DNA of 64,000 nucleotides from Chondrilla cf. caribensis (lineage: Eukaryota > Porifera > Demospongiae > Chondrillida > Chondrillidae): NCBI GenBank assembly GCA_964020155.1, contig OZ026557.1:2294501-2358500 (forward strand). Direction: 5' to 3'. The first letter of the stretch is position 1. Every line of letters begins with the position of its first letter. The notes beneath the pieces were generated by a model. That model ran no database searches. It was not told the origin of the DNA and was given only the letters and a program-made list of their open reading frames with translations. The translations under genes and the position numbers were made by a program. Below are positions 13,501 through 40,869 of this stretch, piece after piece.

Positions 13501-14484
13501 AAAGAGCGGCATGAAAGGTTGTCAATGGAACCATAATTAATGGCTAAAATGTATATTATATGATTGGAGTAGAGCTAGCAGTCTTTTAGTTACTGGTGCA
13601 AATATTCCACTATCATTTGATTCGATGGATTTGATAAATTGCATGCACCACCAAACATTCAATTAATTTAATTCAACTCCGAAATTCCTCAAATCTAATA
13701 TCACCTCACTAAATTTAGGAAAAGAAATATGTTGGTTGATACCCTGAGAATTGGTATAACCAGGCATGTTTACTGTTATAATTGAAACCTGATTGATGTG
13801 ATGAACAGCTGAATATTCAGGCTGAGCCTTGATCAGAATTTAATCGTCCAGTTCAGAACATGTTACATAGTATATACCAGCCTATATCATAATGTTCTGA
13901 ATTTTTTTACCCTCGCAATAAGCTTAACAGGATTTGAAAGCTAGAATTCCCATGTACTCTCACCTGCACATACAACACCTGCAATTCCATGATATGGATA
14001 ATAAGATAAATGCTGTGTGCAATATCCATTCACCCGTCCCCATGAACTTCTTGGACACTCGGTGATCCGGTTCTCTATCCCACTACACCGCACATTGTCC
14101 AACCATATACGCCCTGATCCCCTTCCGAAACTGGACTGGACTGTAGCAGCAAGTGCTTTAGCGAAACCCAACTGACGACAAACAACCGTGGCGTCTCTGA
14201 AGTCCCATCCTCTGCCACAAACAGTACCCCAGGGACTTGTTGTATTGAGTCTCACTTCCACATTGCCTTGGGCATTGGGTCCACCGTTAACCAAACGAAT
14301 CAAGGCGGTATGATTAGCTTTAAGATGTAAGAAATTGAAGTGACGAGCATTAACACAGAGAGAGTCAGTCGGGATTAATTGGAATGAGAGATAACCTACC
14401 GCTACATTGGCAATTCAGTTGTTGAGACTCCACACACTGCAACAGTGCAATGAAGAGTACTCCCAAAAAGAGCATCGAAGCCAT
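615..14484 (-). CDS. Gene A: multi-SRCR adhesion-type GPCR, 3' part off the left edge
   Basis: Spliced minus-strand gene, paralogue of gene B at 20634-40120. I place 29 coding exons with GT/AG borders, about 6314 nt or 2100 codons inside the window. Residues 1-28 hold a signal peptide; residues 29 to about 1247 hold eleven SRCR domains; then come an Ig-like domain (about 1248-1353), three hormone-receptor-like Cys modules, two Cys-rich/TSP3-like exon pairs and the first part of a GAIN domain. The GPS and 7TM exons seen in gene B are absent, because the window ends first. The start ATG at 14484 was chosen because a hydrophobic leader follows directly and a TATA-like box lies 60 bases upstream. 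Seen: exon homology and splice phases. Known: SRCR and Ig domains bind ligands, and GAIN/GPS/7TM defines adhesion GPCRs. Inferred: a cell-surface receptor. The junction between the exons at 1342-1548 and 1233-1281 is out of phase. Confidence 0.88.
1700..2405 (-). CDS. Gene A exons 22-24: hormone-receptor-like module 3, split over three exons
   Basis: Three exons at 2354-2405, 2148-2267 and 1700-1806. They encode DVNPTLYDGDKHSLSCV; then PSTGDCPGLTDSGILWSSTP and CDYSIQRCTRKSD; then GLAKRFCNSSGMWEMANVTD, CES. Joined, this gives C...W..T..C...GLAKRFC...G-M-W...C, a canonical HormR pattern directly before the GAIN domain, where this domain usually sits. Phases are 0 to 1, 1 to 1, 1 to 0. Confidence 0.82.
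2513..2599 (-). CDS. Gene A exon 21: TSP3-like calcium-binding exon 2
   Basis: CSDPYINIVVEGANHCSLDT then DGDGIPDFQ. Second copy of the DTDGDG-I-P calcium loop. 87 nt, phase 0-0. Confidence 0.82.
2759..2871 (-). CDS. Gene A exon 20: CRCP Cys-rich exon 2
   Basis: VYCRCPNEELSIENKLLTLC, then IGPGSTPCECTKSAGHC. Same C-R-C-P start and C-x-C pair as 4872-4993. 113 nt, phase 1 to 0, donor GTGAGT. Confidence 0.8.
3163..3361 (-). CDS. Gene A exon 19: linker region 2
   Basis: LRDAASSYNLGEFRVIRYFP then SVDVERDVTVDAISALES and PPVVFGFKPSG. Ends in the same KPSG motif as linker 1, which marks the internal duplication. 199 nt, phase 0 to 1. The 758-nt intron before it (3362-4119) holds nothing I recognise. 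Confidence 0.8.
4120..4404 (-). CDS. Gene A exon 18: hormone-receptor-like Cys module 2
   Basis: DPCEGCCLPGFDKGFQWPRT, then LEVSYPC, IRRRCNTDGHWG, FNGCTF. The W-x-x-T...C...RRC...G-x-W...C order is that of the HormR domain of class B and adhesion GPCRs. A strand (IILIEVNVTLSV) follows. 285 nt, phase 0-0. Confidence 0.78.
4683..4760 (-). CDS. Gene A exon 17: TSP3-like calcium-binding exon 1
   Basis: 26 codons: CSGVYTQFEGLCWLDTDGDG then IPNSTP. The D-x-D-x-D-G-I-P-N core matches the thrombospondin type 3 repeat calcium-binding loop. 78 nt, phase 0-0. Confidence 0.82.
4872..4993 (-). CDS. Gene A exon 16: CRCP Cys-rich exon 1
   Basis: DKCRCPAKITSPSRALVTLE then CNAPYYVRSPCKCEINGAC. EGF-sized Cys pattern with C-x-C pairs, 122 nt, phase 1 to 0. 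Repeated later in the protein at 2759-2871. Confidence 0.8.
5280..5517 (-). CDS. Gene A exon 15: linker region 1
   Basis: No cysteines. Helical-looking sequence with repeated LTLRTWNRLMRLEILHLTF and ITAIIDEKVILKPSG. Same position and length (238 nt, phase 0 to 1) as 31250-31487 in gene B. It resembles the amphipathic part of GAIN-like linkers, but I do not recognise a named domain. Confidence 0.8.
5669..5913 (-). CDS. Gene A exon 14: hormone-receptor-like Cys module 1
   Basis: GCPAAPLRAESGVGHSVTLP, CS, then RVKWTCTEDQQWEGDLSSC. The spacing of Cys, W and C-x-x-x-Q-W resembles the HormR/sushi-type module found N-terminal to GAIN domains. A beta-strand/helix segment (EILILSAVFNKS) follows. Exon ends in phase 0. 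The family name is by pattern only. Confidence 0.7.
6005..6322 (-). CDS. Gene A exon 13: Ig-like domain
   Basis: One immunoglobulin-like domain: GPGSTVNITCTFHGVDLRNF, VKWGVNGT (Trp of the core), SVLQIRRGSPHLSGDYKCF with the D-x-Y-x-C signature, ending NVTFTPG. Several N-x-S/T glycosylation sites. 318 nt, phase 1-1. It lies between the SRCR tract and the hormone-receptor-like modules. Confidence 0.9.
6476..6838 (-). CDS. Gene A exon 12: SRCR domain 11, with poly-Tyr insertion
   Basis: Starts GNVTDIDIKLEKGKGDS; DAHVVCRQLGFANAI; WTGRIWLRSLACTGSEDSL. A TAT/TAA triplet run in the DNA encodes YYRYYYYYYQRC between two conserved cysteines. The exon is 363 nt against 351 in gene B, so four codons were gained in frame. 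Phase 1-1. Confidence 0.9.
7522..7572. other. Conserved intronic hairpin, gene A copy
   Basis: A 15-bp stem (ATCAGTTCTATCAGT pairing with ACTGATAGTAACTGAT, one bulge) around a 20-nt loop. The 51-base hairpin and about 30 flanking bases are identical in the matching intron of gene B (33530-33580), although the surrounding intron has diverged. Function unknown. Confidence 0.5.
7933..8265 (-). CDS. Gene A exon 11: SRCR domain 10
   Basis: IDIRLVGGKDESQGRVELSL, WGTVCHQSWDIHDAEVVC, GTGRIWATNFACKGEEQSL, CDHSSDAGVVC. 333 nt, phase 1-1. Counterpart at 34285-34617. Confidence 0.92.
8523..8846 (-). CDS. Gene A exon 10: SRCR domain 9
   Basis: EIRLVGGNDVSYGFVEIG, WGRVCSTKWDLSDAQVIC, NRYWITDVNCRGDELSIIDC, end PAGVVC. 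324 nt, phase 1-1. Counterpart at 34957-35280. Confidence 0.91.
9066..9377 (-). CDS. Gene A exon 9: SRCR domain 8
   Basis: EPSIRLVGGNGLSNGQVEIG, an atypical FWGGIYHTGWSYEDATVLC core in which the first conserved Cys is replaced by Tyr (gene B has FWGGICHTGW), then SSVKCIGEEKTILDC and NRAGVIC. 312 nt, the shortest repeat, phase 1-1. Loss of that Cys removes one partner of the first disulfide in this copy. Confidence 0.9.
9574..9903 (-). CDS. Gene A exon 8: SRCR domain 7
   Basis: TMQVRLVDGVTNMIGRVEIG, WGTVCDANWDIHDAHVVC, GVGTVWGNVVNCRGEETRIE, and CLNHAEDVGVVC at the end. 330 nt, phase 1-1. Counterpart at 36047-36376. Confidence 0.92.
10497..10820 (-). CDS. Gene A exon 7: SRCR domain 6
   Basis: HIDVRLVGGVDQSNGRIEIG start, WGTVCGTNIDIRDATVVC, GTGRIWLDGMDCRGDELNIG, end HSTDRGIFC. 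Gly replaces the usual Ala-Gly of the DAGVVC motif. 324 nt, phase 1-1. Counterpart at 36466-36789. Confidence 0.91.
10963..11289 (-). CDS. Gene A exon 6: SRCR domain 5
   Basis: Near copy of exon 5: same VEVRLRGGVNQSHGRVEIG start, TAVAATLRSSFARGIGRVWL, and CSHSREAGVICGG end. 327 nt, phase 1-1. Gene B has only one exon of this type (36948-37263). Confidence 0.92.
11370..11696 (-). CDS. Gene A exon 5: SRCR domain 4
   Basis: TMQVEVRLRGGVNQSHGRVE start and CSHSREAGVLC end. 327 nt, phase 1-1. Nearly identical to the next exon (10963-11289), including the upstream intron sequence around the acceptor, so one arose by recent local exon duplication. Confidence 0.92.
11777..12109 (-). CDS. Gene A exon 4: SRCR domain 3
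   Basis: MTVRLVGG start, WGTVCDNSWDIHDALVVC, GTGRIWLDNVACTG, CLHSRDAGVFC end. Six cysteines, 333 nt, phase 1 at both ends. Orthologous by order and sequence to 37356-37688 in gene B. Confidence 0.92.
12474..12803 (-). CDS. Gene A exon 3: SRCR domain 2
   Basis: Begins with an acidic stretch (ENQDDDIDLRLVGG), then WGYVCDNNWDVHDAAVVC, NRIWLRNVRCFGEENSL and a Ser-rich loop before CGLAGVVC. Exon of 330 nt, symmetric phase 1. Preceded by a 1.16-kb intron (12804-13963) in which I see no gene. Confidence 0.92.
13964..14317 (-). CDS. Gene A exon 2: SRCR domain 1
   Basis: Scavenger receptor Cys-rich domain: IRLVNGG start, WGTVCGRGWDFRDATVVC core, GSGRIWLDNVRCSG, a C-terminal AGVVC. The loop before the last Cys is longer than in the other repeats (YCTQHLSYYPYHG). 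Exon of 354 nt, phase 1 at both ends. Most like SRCR 1 of gene B at 39613-39966. Confidence 0.92.
14400..14484 (-). CDS. Gene A exon 1: signal peptide
   Basis: Encodes MASMLFLGVLFIALLQCVES followed by QQLNCQCS. It has a short hydrophobic core ending near a small residue, typical of a cleavable signal peptide, and then a Cys-x-Cys stub. The exon ends in phase 1 before a GTAGGT donor. Gene B exon 1 has the same length and the same CQCS ending. Confidence 0.85.
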
Positions 14485-14543
14485 CAGCGATACATTGCCG
14501 AATAAGCAATCACCCGCCTCTGAAATGGCTAGAAACACATGAG

Positions 14544-14551
14544 CTTTTATA
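14544..14551 (-). promoter_or_regulatory. TATA-like box of gene A
   Basis: TATAAAAG read on the minus strand, 60 bases upstream of the ATG at 14484. Gene B has TATATAAG at nearly the same distance, which supports a shared promoter layout. An alternative ATG at 14559 lies upstream of this box and is therefore unlikely. Confidence 0.5.
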
Positions 14552-14792
14552 ATACACATCTACGGTAGTTGATCAATTTCCGGACTTCCGATTTCATCAT
14601 CGACACCCGGTACAGAAATCGATTCCTAACGAGACCAGACCCTTTCTCTGCCTCAATAAAATAAATGGCAGATCAAGGGTCGGCTACGCCAGACTAGCGT
14701 TAGAAATGAAGGAATAGCCGTTACCAGCTAACCTTAATCGATGGAAGTATCAGTTTGGATATTGGAAGAATCTTACAGTCATCATGAATAAT

Positions 14793-16310
14793 CAGGCAAT
14801 CTAATGGTGCGTCGAAAGTTGTGTTAACCTCTTAAACTCTTCCCTGCTGTTAACTGATTATGTGTGGGCTGAGGCATATTCTGTTACGATTTGATCGAAT
14901 TTATGCTTAGTACATAATCTAACTAATAATTAAATGCACTGTATGTATAATACGTGGGTTTTTGCACAATTGGCAACATTTACCCATTATGACATTGTGT
15001 AGGATCTGATGTAATTTAACCTTGAACCATTGCTGATATTAACATTGCGTGAAAGAATACTTATAATTACACGTTGTTGAAGACGAAGACTCGCCTGGGA
15101 AACCTGAAAATGGACATGGCCTGTGTGGCTTTCCACAAGTCAATCCCATTCACTTCATGACGATGCATACCGTATTGAAAGAGCTTATTATGCACAACTA
15201 GCTGCATGAATTATCCATCCTCAGGTGGGCAACTCAGTTGATGTGATGTTACCGGACTAGTTGTGATGCAAGTGAACGAAATGGTTTTTTTCAGAATGTG
15301 TGAGTAACCACACGGTATTCACAGTGAAATTGGAGTAAATGGGATGTATATTGTAAGGGTGTGTAGTTGTTAGTCAAGTTTAGCAATTTTCTGATAACAT
15401 ATTATTCATAATAGAATCTCACATGCATGTGGAATTTTTATTTTTCCTCACATGTCCATTGTCAAGCTTGCAGGTGCTGAATATTCCTTCATTTCATAAT
15501 TCCCAACTACAATTGTAATTCCAAACGTGTGACTATAATGACATTGTGTAGATGTAAACCTTGTACTATTGCTGGCATTGACATTATGCGAAAGAATACA
15601 TACAGTAGCATGTTTTTGAACACAAAGGTTATTCTGGGTAACCTGTTATAATATTATATAGACATGGCCTGTGTTGCTTTTCATAATTCAATCACATTCA
15701 ATGCATGACCATGCACACTGTATGGAAACAGCTCATTGTTGACAACGCTTGATAAATGCAGTGAATTCTCAATAATCTGCCGCAATATGTTTTCAAAGAA
15801 AACATACGGTGGAATAACGAGTTTGTCGTATTAAGTGGATATTCATTGGTACTTGTACATTATAATATTATTGGTGCCTGGAAACAGTGGTGGATTTACA
15901 TGTTTGGTAGATTAATGAGAATTCACTGTATGTTTTAATCTATGACTTGAAATTTCAGTGTTATCGAGTACGTAACACAGAGGTATATTGCACCACAATA
16001 ATAATAGTATCATATCCACTGAAGTTACCATGTATTATAACTATATTATCCAGTTCCTGAACATTTCATCACAATATCATTCTGGCAGAGCTCACTTACA
16101 CAAATTGATTATGTGGTGTTGTCCTGTGGGTGGAAATCTTGTGTAATTTTATTATTTGCATATAGGTACATGTTGAGGTCTTGTAAAGAACATGTCTAGG
16201 TCTAGATCTTGTTAAGAACATACATAGCACAACGTGACAACACGAAAACACAACATTATGGCATTTCTGGCTTCAAATATGACAGTTCCTGCATGATTAC
16301 GAGCTGCGCT
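14793..16310. repeat. Tandem 1.5-kb duplication, copy 1
   Basis: Starts CAGGCAATCTAATGG and ends GATTACGAGCTGCGCT. Copy 2 begins at the next base with the same start. The two copies differ by scattered substitutions and small indels. The first 100 bases or so also match sequence upstream of gene B near 40650, so the duplication began inside the old promoter-flanking region. No coding sequence recognised. Confidence 0.85.
15759..15928. mobile_element. Pogo/Tc1-like MITE, family 1, copy a
   Basis: About 170 bp with inverted ends CAGTGAATTCTCAATAATC and ATTAATGAGAATTCACTG. It lies inside the tandem duplication and so is duplicated with it (17288-17457). Related copies lie at 45954-46112 and 49471-49638. 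Confidence 0.65.
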
Positions 16311-17815
16311 CAGGCAATCTAATGGTTCGTCGAAAGTTGTGTTAACCTCTTAAACTCTTCCCTACTGTTAGCTGATTATGTGTGGGCTGAGGCATATTCT
16401 ATTACGATGTTAAGCATTTGATCGAATTTATGCTTAGTACATAATCTAACTAATAATTAAATGCGCTGTATGTATAATACACTGGGTTTTTGCACAATTG
16501 GCAACATTTACCCATTATGACATTGTGTATAGGATCTGATGTAATTTAACCTTGAACCATTGCTGATATTAACATTGCGTGAAAGAATACTTACAATTAC
16601 ATGTTGTGGAAGACGAAGACTCACCTGGGGAAATTGAGAATGGACACGACCTGTGTGGCTTTCCACAAGGCAATCCCATTCACTTCATGATGATGCACAC
16701 TGTATTGAAACAGCTCATTATGCACAACTAGCTGCATAAGTTACCCATCCTCAGGTGGGCAACTCAGTTGATGTGATGTTACCGGAATAGTTGTAATGCG
16801 AGTGAACGGAATGTTTTTTTTTTTCAGAATGTGTGAGTAACCACACGGTATTCACAGTGAAATTGGAGTAAATGGGATGTATATTGTAAGGGTGTGTAGT
16901 TGTTAGTCAAGTTTAGCAATTTTCTGATAACATATTATTCATAATAGAATCTCACATGCATGTGGAATTTTTGTTTTTCCTCATACCATTGTCAAGCTTG
17001 CAGGTGCTGAATATTCCTTCATTTCATAATTCCCAACTACAATTGTAATTCCAAACGTATGACTATAATGACATTATGTAGATGTAAACCTTGCACTATT
17101 GCTGGCATTGACATTATGCGAAGAATACATACAGTAGCATGTTTTTGAATACAAAGGCTACTCTGGGAAACCTGTTATAATATTATATAGACATGGCCTG
17201 TGTTGCTTTTCATAATTCAATCACATTCAATTCATGAACATGCACACTGTATGGAAACAGCTCATTGTTGACAATGCTTGATAAATGCAGTGAATTCTCA
17301 ATAATCTGCCGCAATATGTTTTCAAGGAATACATACGGTGGAATAACGAGTTTGTCATATTAACTGGATATTCATTGGTACTTGTACATTATGATATTAT
17401 TGGTGCCTGGAAATAATGGTGGATTTACATGTTTGGTAGATTAATGAGAATTCACTGTATGTTTTAATCTATGACTTGAAATTTCAGTGTTATCAAGTAC
17501 GTAACACAGAGGTACATGCACCACAATAATAATAGTATCATATCCACTGGAGTTACCATGTATTATAACTATATTATCCAGTTCCTGAACATTTCATCAC
17601 AATATCATTCTGGCAGAGCTCACTTACACAAATTGATTATGTGGTGTTGTCCTGTGGGTGGAAATCTTGTGTAATTTTATTATTTGCATATAGGTACATG
17701 TTGAGGTCTTGTAAAGAACATGTCTAGGTCTAGATCTTGTGACAACACGAAAACACAACATTATGGCATTTCTGGCTTCAAATATGACAGTTCCTGCATG
17801 ATTACGACCTGCGCT
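16311..17815. repeat. Tandem 1.5-kb duplication, copy 2
   Basis: About 1505 bp, ending GATTACGACCTGCGCT. It lacks a short stretch present in copy 1 (AAGAACATACATAGCACAAC region) and differs in a poly-T run. High identity suggests a fairly recent event. Confidence 0.85.
17288..17457. mobile_element. Pogo/Tc1-like MITE, family 1, copy b
   Basis: Same ends as copy a. It was carried along by the 1.5-kb duplication rather than by its own transposition, since the flanks also match. Confidence 0.65.
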
Positions 17816-18638
17816 AGTGCTGTAATTGTTCCCATGAGAAATGGCACAACAGGTAATGCATGCAACCTACTGTAGTAAGCCGCACATTATAACTAAGAAT
17901 TGATCATTTCACACATTAATAGTTAATAATAATAGTATAACTTAATACATTAATATTTTTTATAATTATATTAAAAAAAGAATTTATAATAACGTTTATT
18001 TCACATACCGTCCAATTATTATGAACTATTTAGTAAATTTGAAGTTGTTTTGTCATGCATGTTCTTAAACGAACATCGTCAAAGCTTGAGTGATTAATCA
18101 GGTTATAATTGGTGGCTTATAATTAATCAGGCACAAAATGCATGAGGAAGCCAAAACATGTTTTGACTTAATTCCAGCTGATATATAGCATTGTTTGGAC
18201 ATAACAATTGATCACTTTACAATCAACTCAAACTCATGATCATGTTTGGAAATCGACCTGAAATGTTACTAACTATAATTATATTATGCTGAATTGTTTG
18301 CTTTTTGGGTAACTGAGGGCCCATACCCAGATTTAAGCTTGTATGTTTACTGTTAATGTGTGAAGCAGCTGATATAAATGCATATCAAAAGACAAAATAA
18401 TAGTTTGGGCATCCCTTGGACTTTTTTGGGAGTGGAAACCTTGTGCAATGTTACGGGGAAGAACATGTCTAAGTCTTGTTAAGAACATAAACAACACAAC
18501 ACGACAACACACAACATGATATTATGACTATCGTGGCTTTGTGATTTTTTGGCTTCCAGAACATTTCATCAATTTCAGTATGGATGGATGTACATACATA
18601 AAGCCTACTGTGGTAGACTGCACAATATATTTTATTAC

Positions 18639-18877
18639 CATAGGCGGTGGAACCGGGGGGCAGGGGGGGCATTGCCCCCCTACTTTTTAAGAAGACATGT
18701 AATGAAATTTAAATGTAATTTTCATGAGCCTTGGTGTTATGAACATATGCATAGCATTTACTGAATACTGAAGTGAAGGAGTGGTAGTATATGCTAATTT
18801 AGTGACTTAGTGTTCTGTACTGCACGTTTACTGGACCACTGCCCCCCCCCTAAGATTTTTATGTTCCACTGCCATTG
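18639..18877. mobile_element. Small TIR element with 5-bp target duplication
   Basis: 239 bp bounded by ATTAC on both sides. Ends read CATAGGCGGTGGAAC and, inverted, CAATGGCAGTGGAAC, each followed by a long G run. The internal GGGGGGCATTGCCCCCC forms a hairpin. Non-autonomous DNA transposon; superfamily not determined. Confidence 0.65.
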
Positions 18878-19427
18878 ATTACTATCAATAATTATTCAGA
18901 GCATGCTTGTTATAACTGAGCATTGTCAGTGTTAATGCATTATCAAAACCATAACATAACAATTATTTTTACTATATAACTATTTTTTTTAATACTGATG
19001 ATAATAACATAGATACCTAGTGTCATCATGTGTGGTCTATTCATATTATGTGTAACAAAACATAATACTTGTAGTATCGTGTAGCTATTATTACGTACGT
19101 GTTAAACGATTGTCTGTTTTTGTTTTGCATGATTGCGTAATAGACACGTGTTAGTGATTATTCTTGTTGGAGTAAGAATTATCTGAAAGTGAAGTTGCTG
19201 TTAGATAGCGTTAGTATCGATCGAGCTATTACAATACTCATCAGACTTGTATAATAAACTAAAATTCTCTGTACGAGTAGTGGATTAATATCTACCGACT
19301 TTAACACTCTATGTAAAATTCACCGCTTGGCCACACATGAAATTTTCAAGGCGTCTTCCACGGTTCCGTGGTTATCTTCTAGGTATCAAAAAGCATTCTT
19401 CGGTAGAAAGGATTGACAGTTGCTGCA

Positions 19428-19754
19428 TGATAAAAGATCTTGACCCGAATCGGTTGTATTCATTTCTTTGACAATGTACTATTATAAGCCTTTTCGGAGA
19501 ATTTATATATATATATACCACTCCTCATCAGTAGCACTGGCAATGTTCAGAGTTGTCAATCTCTGCTAAGTAGAGTATTGGCTGGACCTTTAGCCTATCA
19601 GGTCATTGTTTGTAGGGTTCACTGTAGTACGAACATCACTCAGAACATTGCCCAGTACTAGTGCTACTGATAAGGAGTGATATACTCCGAAAAGACCTTA
19701 TACCACGTTGGCAAATAAATTAATACAACCGATTTGGGTCAAAATCCTCTATCA
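19428..19754. mobile_element. Long foldback (inverted-repeat) element
   Basis: About 327 bp with imperfect arms of roughly 120 bp. The left arm contains TTGACCCGAATCGGTTGTAT and TCAGTAGCACTGGCAATGTT; the inverted right arm carries TTGACCCAAATCGGTTGTAT and CAGTAGCACTAGTACTGGGC. No coding sequence inside. Confidence 0.65.
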
Positions 19755-20633
19755 TTAAAATTCTCTGTGTCTGAAGCTTTACCAAGTAAGATGAAAATTA
19801 TTGTTTTCCCATAATTATTGCATAATCGTCAAGGAGTTTGTGTCTGCCTTAAGCCTGGTGTTGTTGTGTGGGTGGAAGTCTTACACTGTATGGGGAAACC
19901 ACGTACTTTATATAGTTGATGTTGTTAGCATATCCACCAGAACATGAAAACAGGACTTTTCTGGCTTTTCCTCCTATAATTATATTATCCTATAACTCTA
20001 CTACTAGCTACATGTACTACATATAATGTTATGATTAGATTACCTTTCTTATTTCCACATCTTTACGTGTATAGTACACATACGTAGTACAATAAGAACA
20101 GGTATCTTTGTGGTTTGTTATGAGTGTGAATGAGTGTGGTAATTATATTGTTCACACAGTACTCCTGGGATCTGCAATTATATTATTGTGATGTTATACT
20201 GACTTATCCCCTGATATCAAAATTAGTATGCACCTGACATAATTACATCTATTCATGATCATGCATGATGTGTTTTTTAGTAAGTATCAGTATAATATTA
20301 TACCAAGCAGTCCTATAACAGCTTAAAAATAATTCAGTCTCATATTGAAGGGTGGAGGCCATGCACCTCAAAACCTATCTGTACAATGTCATATAAGTAA
20401 CGATAATTATTATTAAATTGAATATAATTTTAATACAAGATTGTGATGCACTCTTTTTGTGTGTTATAATGATCACCAAAACAATACCACACAGAATGTA
20501 ATTAGTACTGTATTCATGAATATATGTGTAGCTGAAGAATTCTCATGTATGGTATGCCATATTGGACATTAATTTTATCTATAACAACTGCAAACTGACA
20601 ACAGCCATTACCGTTAATGAAGACTATAAATGA

Positions 20634-40120
<19,487 letters not shown>

Positions 40121-40183
40121 CAGCGGACGTTGCCGGATTAGCAATCATCGATCCGCTTATGAAGTTGCTAGAAGCACGATCCC

Positions 40184-40191
40184 TTATATAG
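40184..40191 (-). promoter_or_regulatory. TATA-like box of gene B
   Basis: TATATAAG on the minus strand, about 64 bases upstream of the ATG at 40120. Position matches the TATAAAAG box of gene A. Confidence 0.5.
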
Positions 40192-40483
40192 GGTCTGTAC
40201 GCACGGATATTCATAGTTGTGGCAATATTTTGGTTTATTCTTCCGATCGCGTTACAAAAATGGCCACCGAAGATCTAGAGGGAGGTCAACTCTTTTTGCT
40301 ATTGGTCAGACGCACTGCCGCGTCAGTCAAGGTGTATGATTGAAGTATATATTCTCGAAACATTGTTGCTGATTGCCATAGCTACACGGACGTTCGGATG
40401 TAACTGCACCGCTTCTCAGAAATGGCCATTACATTAGAACCTTAATCGTTTATCCATAGGTCTATGGTTTATCTAAAGTATCA

Positions 40484-40615
40484 GGGATCAACTGTAGAAT
40501 ACGATCACAGCCCCGGGCGCTTAATAAACTAAACCATAAACCAACCCTAACCCTAAAACCAAATAACAACTGTTACATACGGGCGTCAATCGTGATCGTA
40601 TTCTACAGTTGACCC
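40484..40615. mobile_element. 132-bp MITE upstream of gene B, with target duplication
   Basis: Inverted ends GGGATCAACTGTAGAATACG and CGTATTCTACAGTTGACCC, flanked by AGTATCA on both sides. The paralogous site upstream of gene A (about 14734) has a single AGTATCAG without insert, so this is a post-duplication insertion. The interior includes CCAACCCTAACCCTAAAACC, two telomere-like CCCTAA units. Confidence 0.8.
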
Positions 40616-40869
40616 AGTATCAGTTGGGACTTTTGAAGAATCCTGCAATCATTATGGGTAATCCGGCAATTTAATGGTGATTTTATCTTATGTTATCCTC
40701 AAATTAAATTCCTACTGTTAGCTGGTCACTGTATTCACTTTATGTTTAGAAACTATATCAATGAATCAGATGCGTATATTTACATAAATACTTAATATAT
40801 TTAACAACTCCTGCACGATATATAAATAAGTGTTATTATAATATTATTGAATTTGCATTAGTCAGAAAT

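Larger units (their letters stand above)
17816..20633. other. Intergenic region between genes A and B
   Basis: No gene recognised. It contains the two inverted-repeat elements at 18639-18877 and 19428-19754; the rest is AT-rich sequence without long open frames. Gene B's poly(A) site must lie in the upper part, but I see no clear AATAAA on the minus strand just past the stop. Confidence 0.5.

Noticed and set aside
13334..13534. 66-codon minus-strand ORF in gene A intron 2
   Set aside because: No splice continuity with neighbouring SRCR exons and no gene B counterpart in the matching intron.
40500..40560. Telomere-like CCCTAA units
   Set aside because: Only two units, inside a MITE; not evidence of a chromosome end or interstitial telomere tract.
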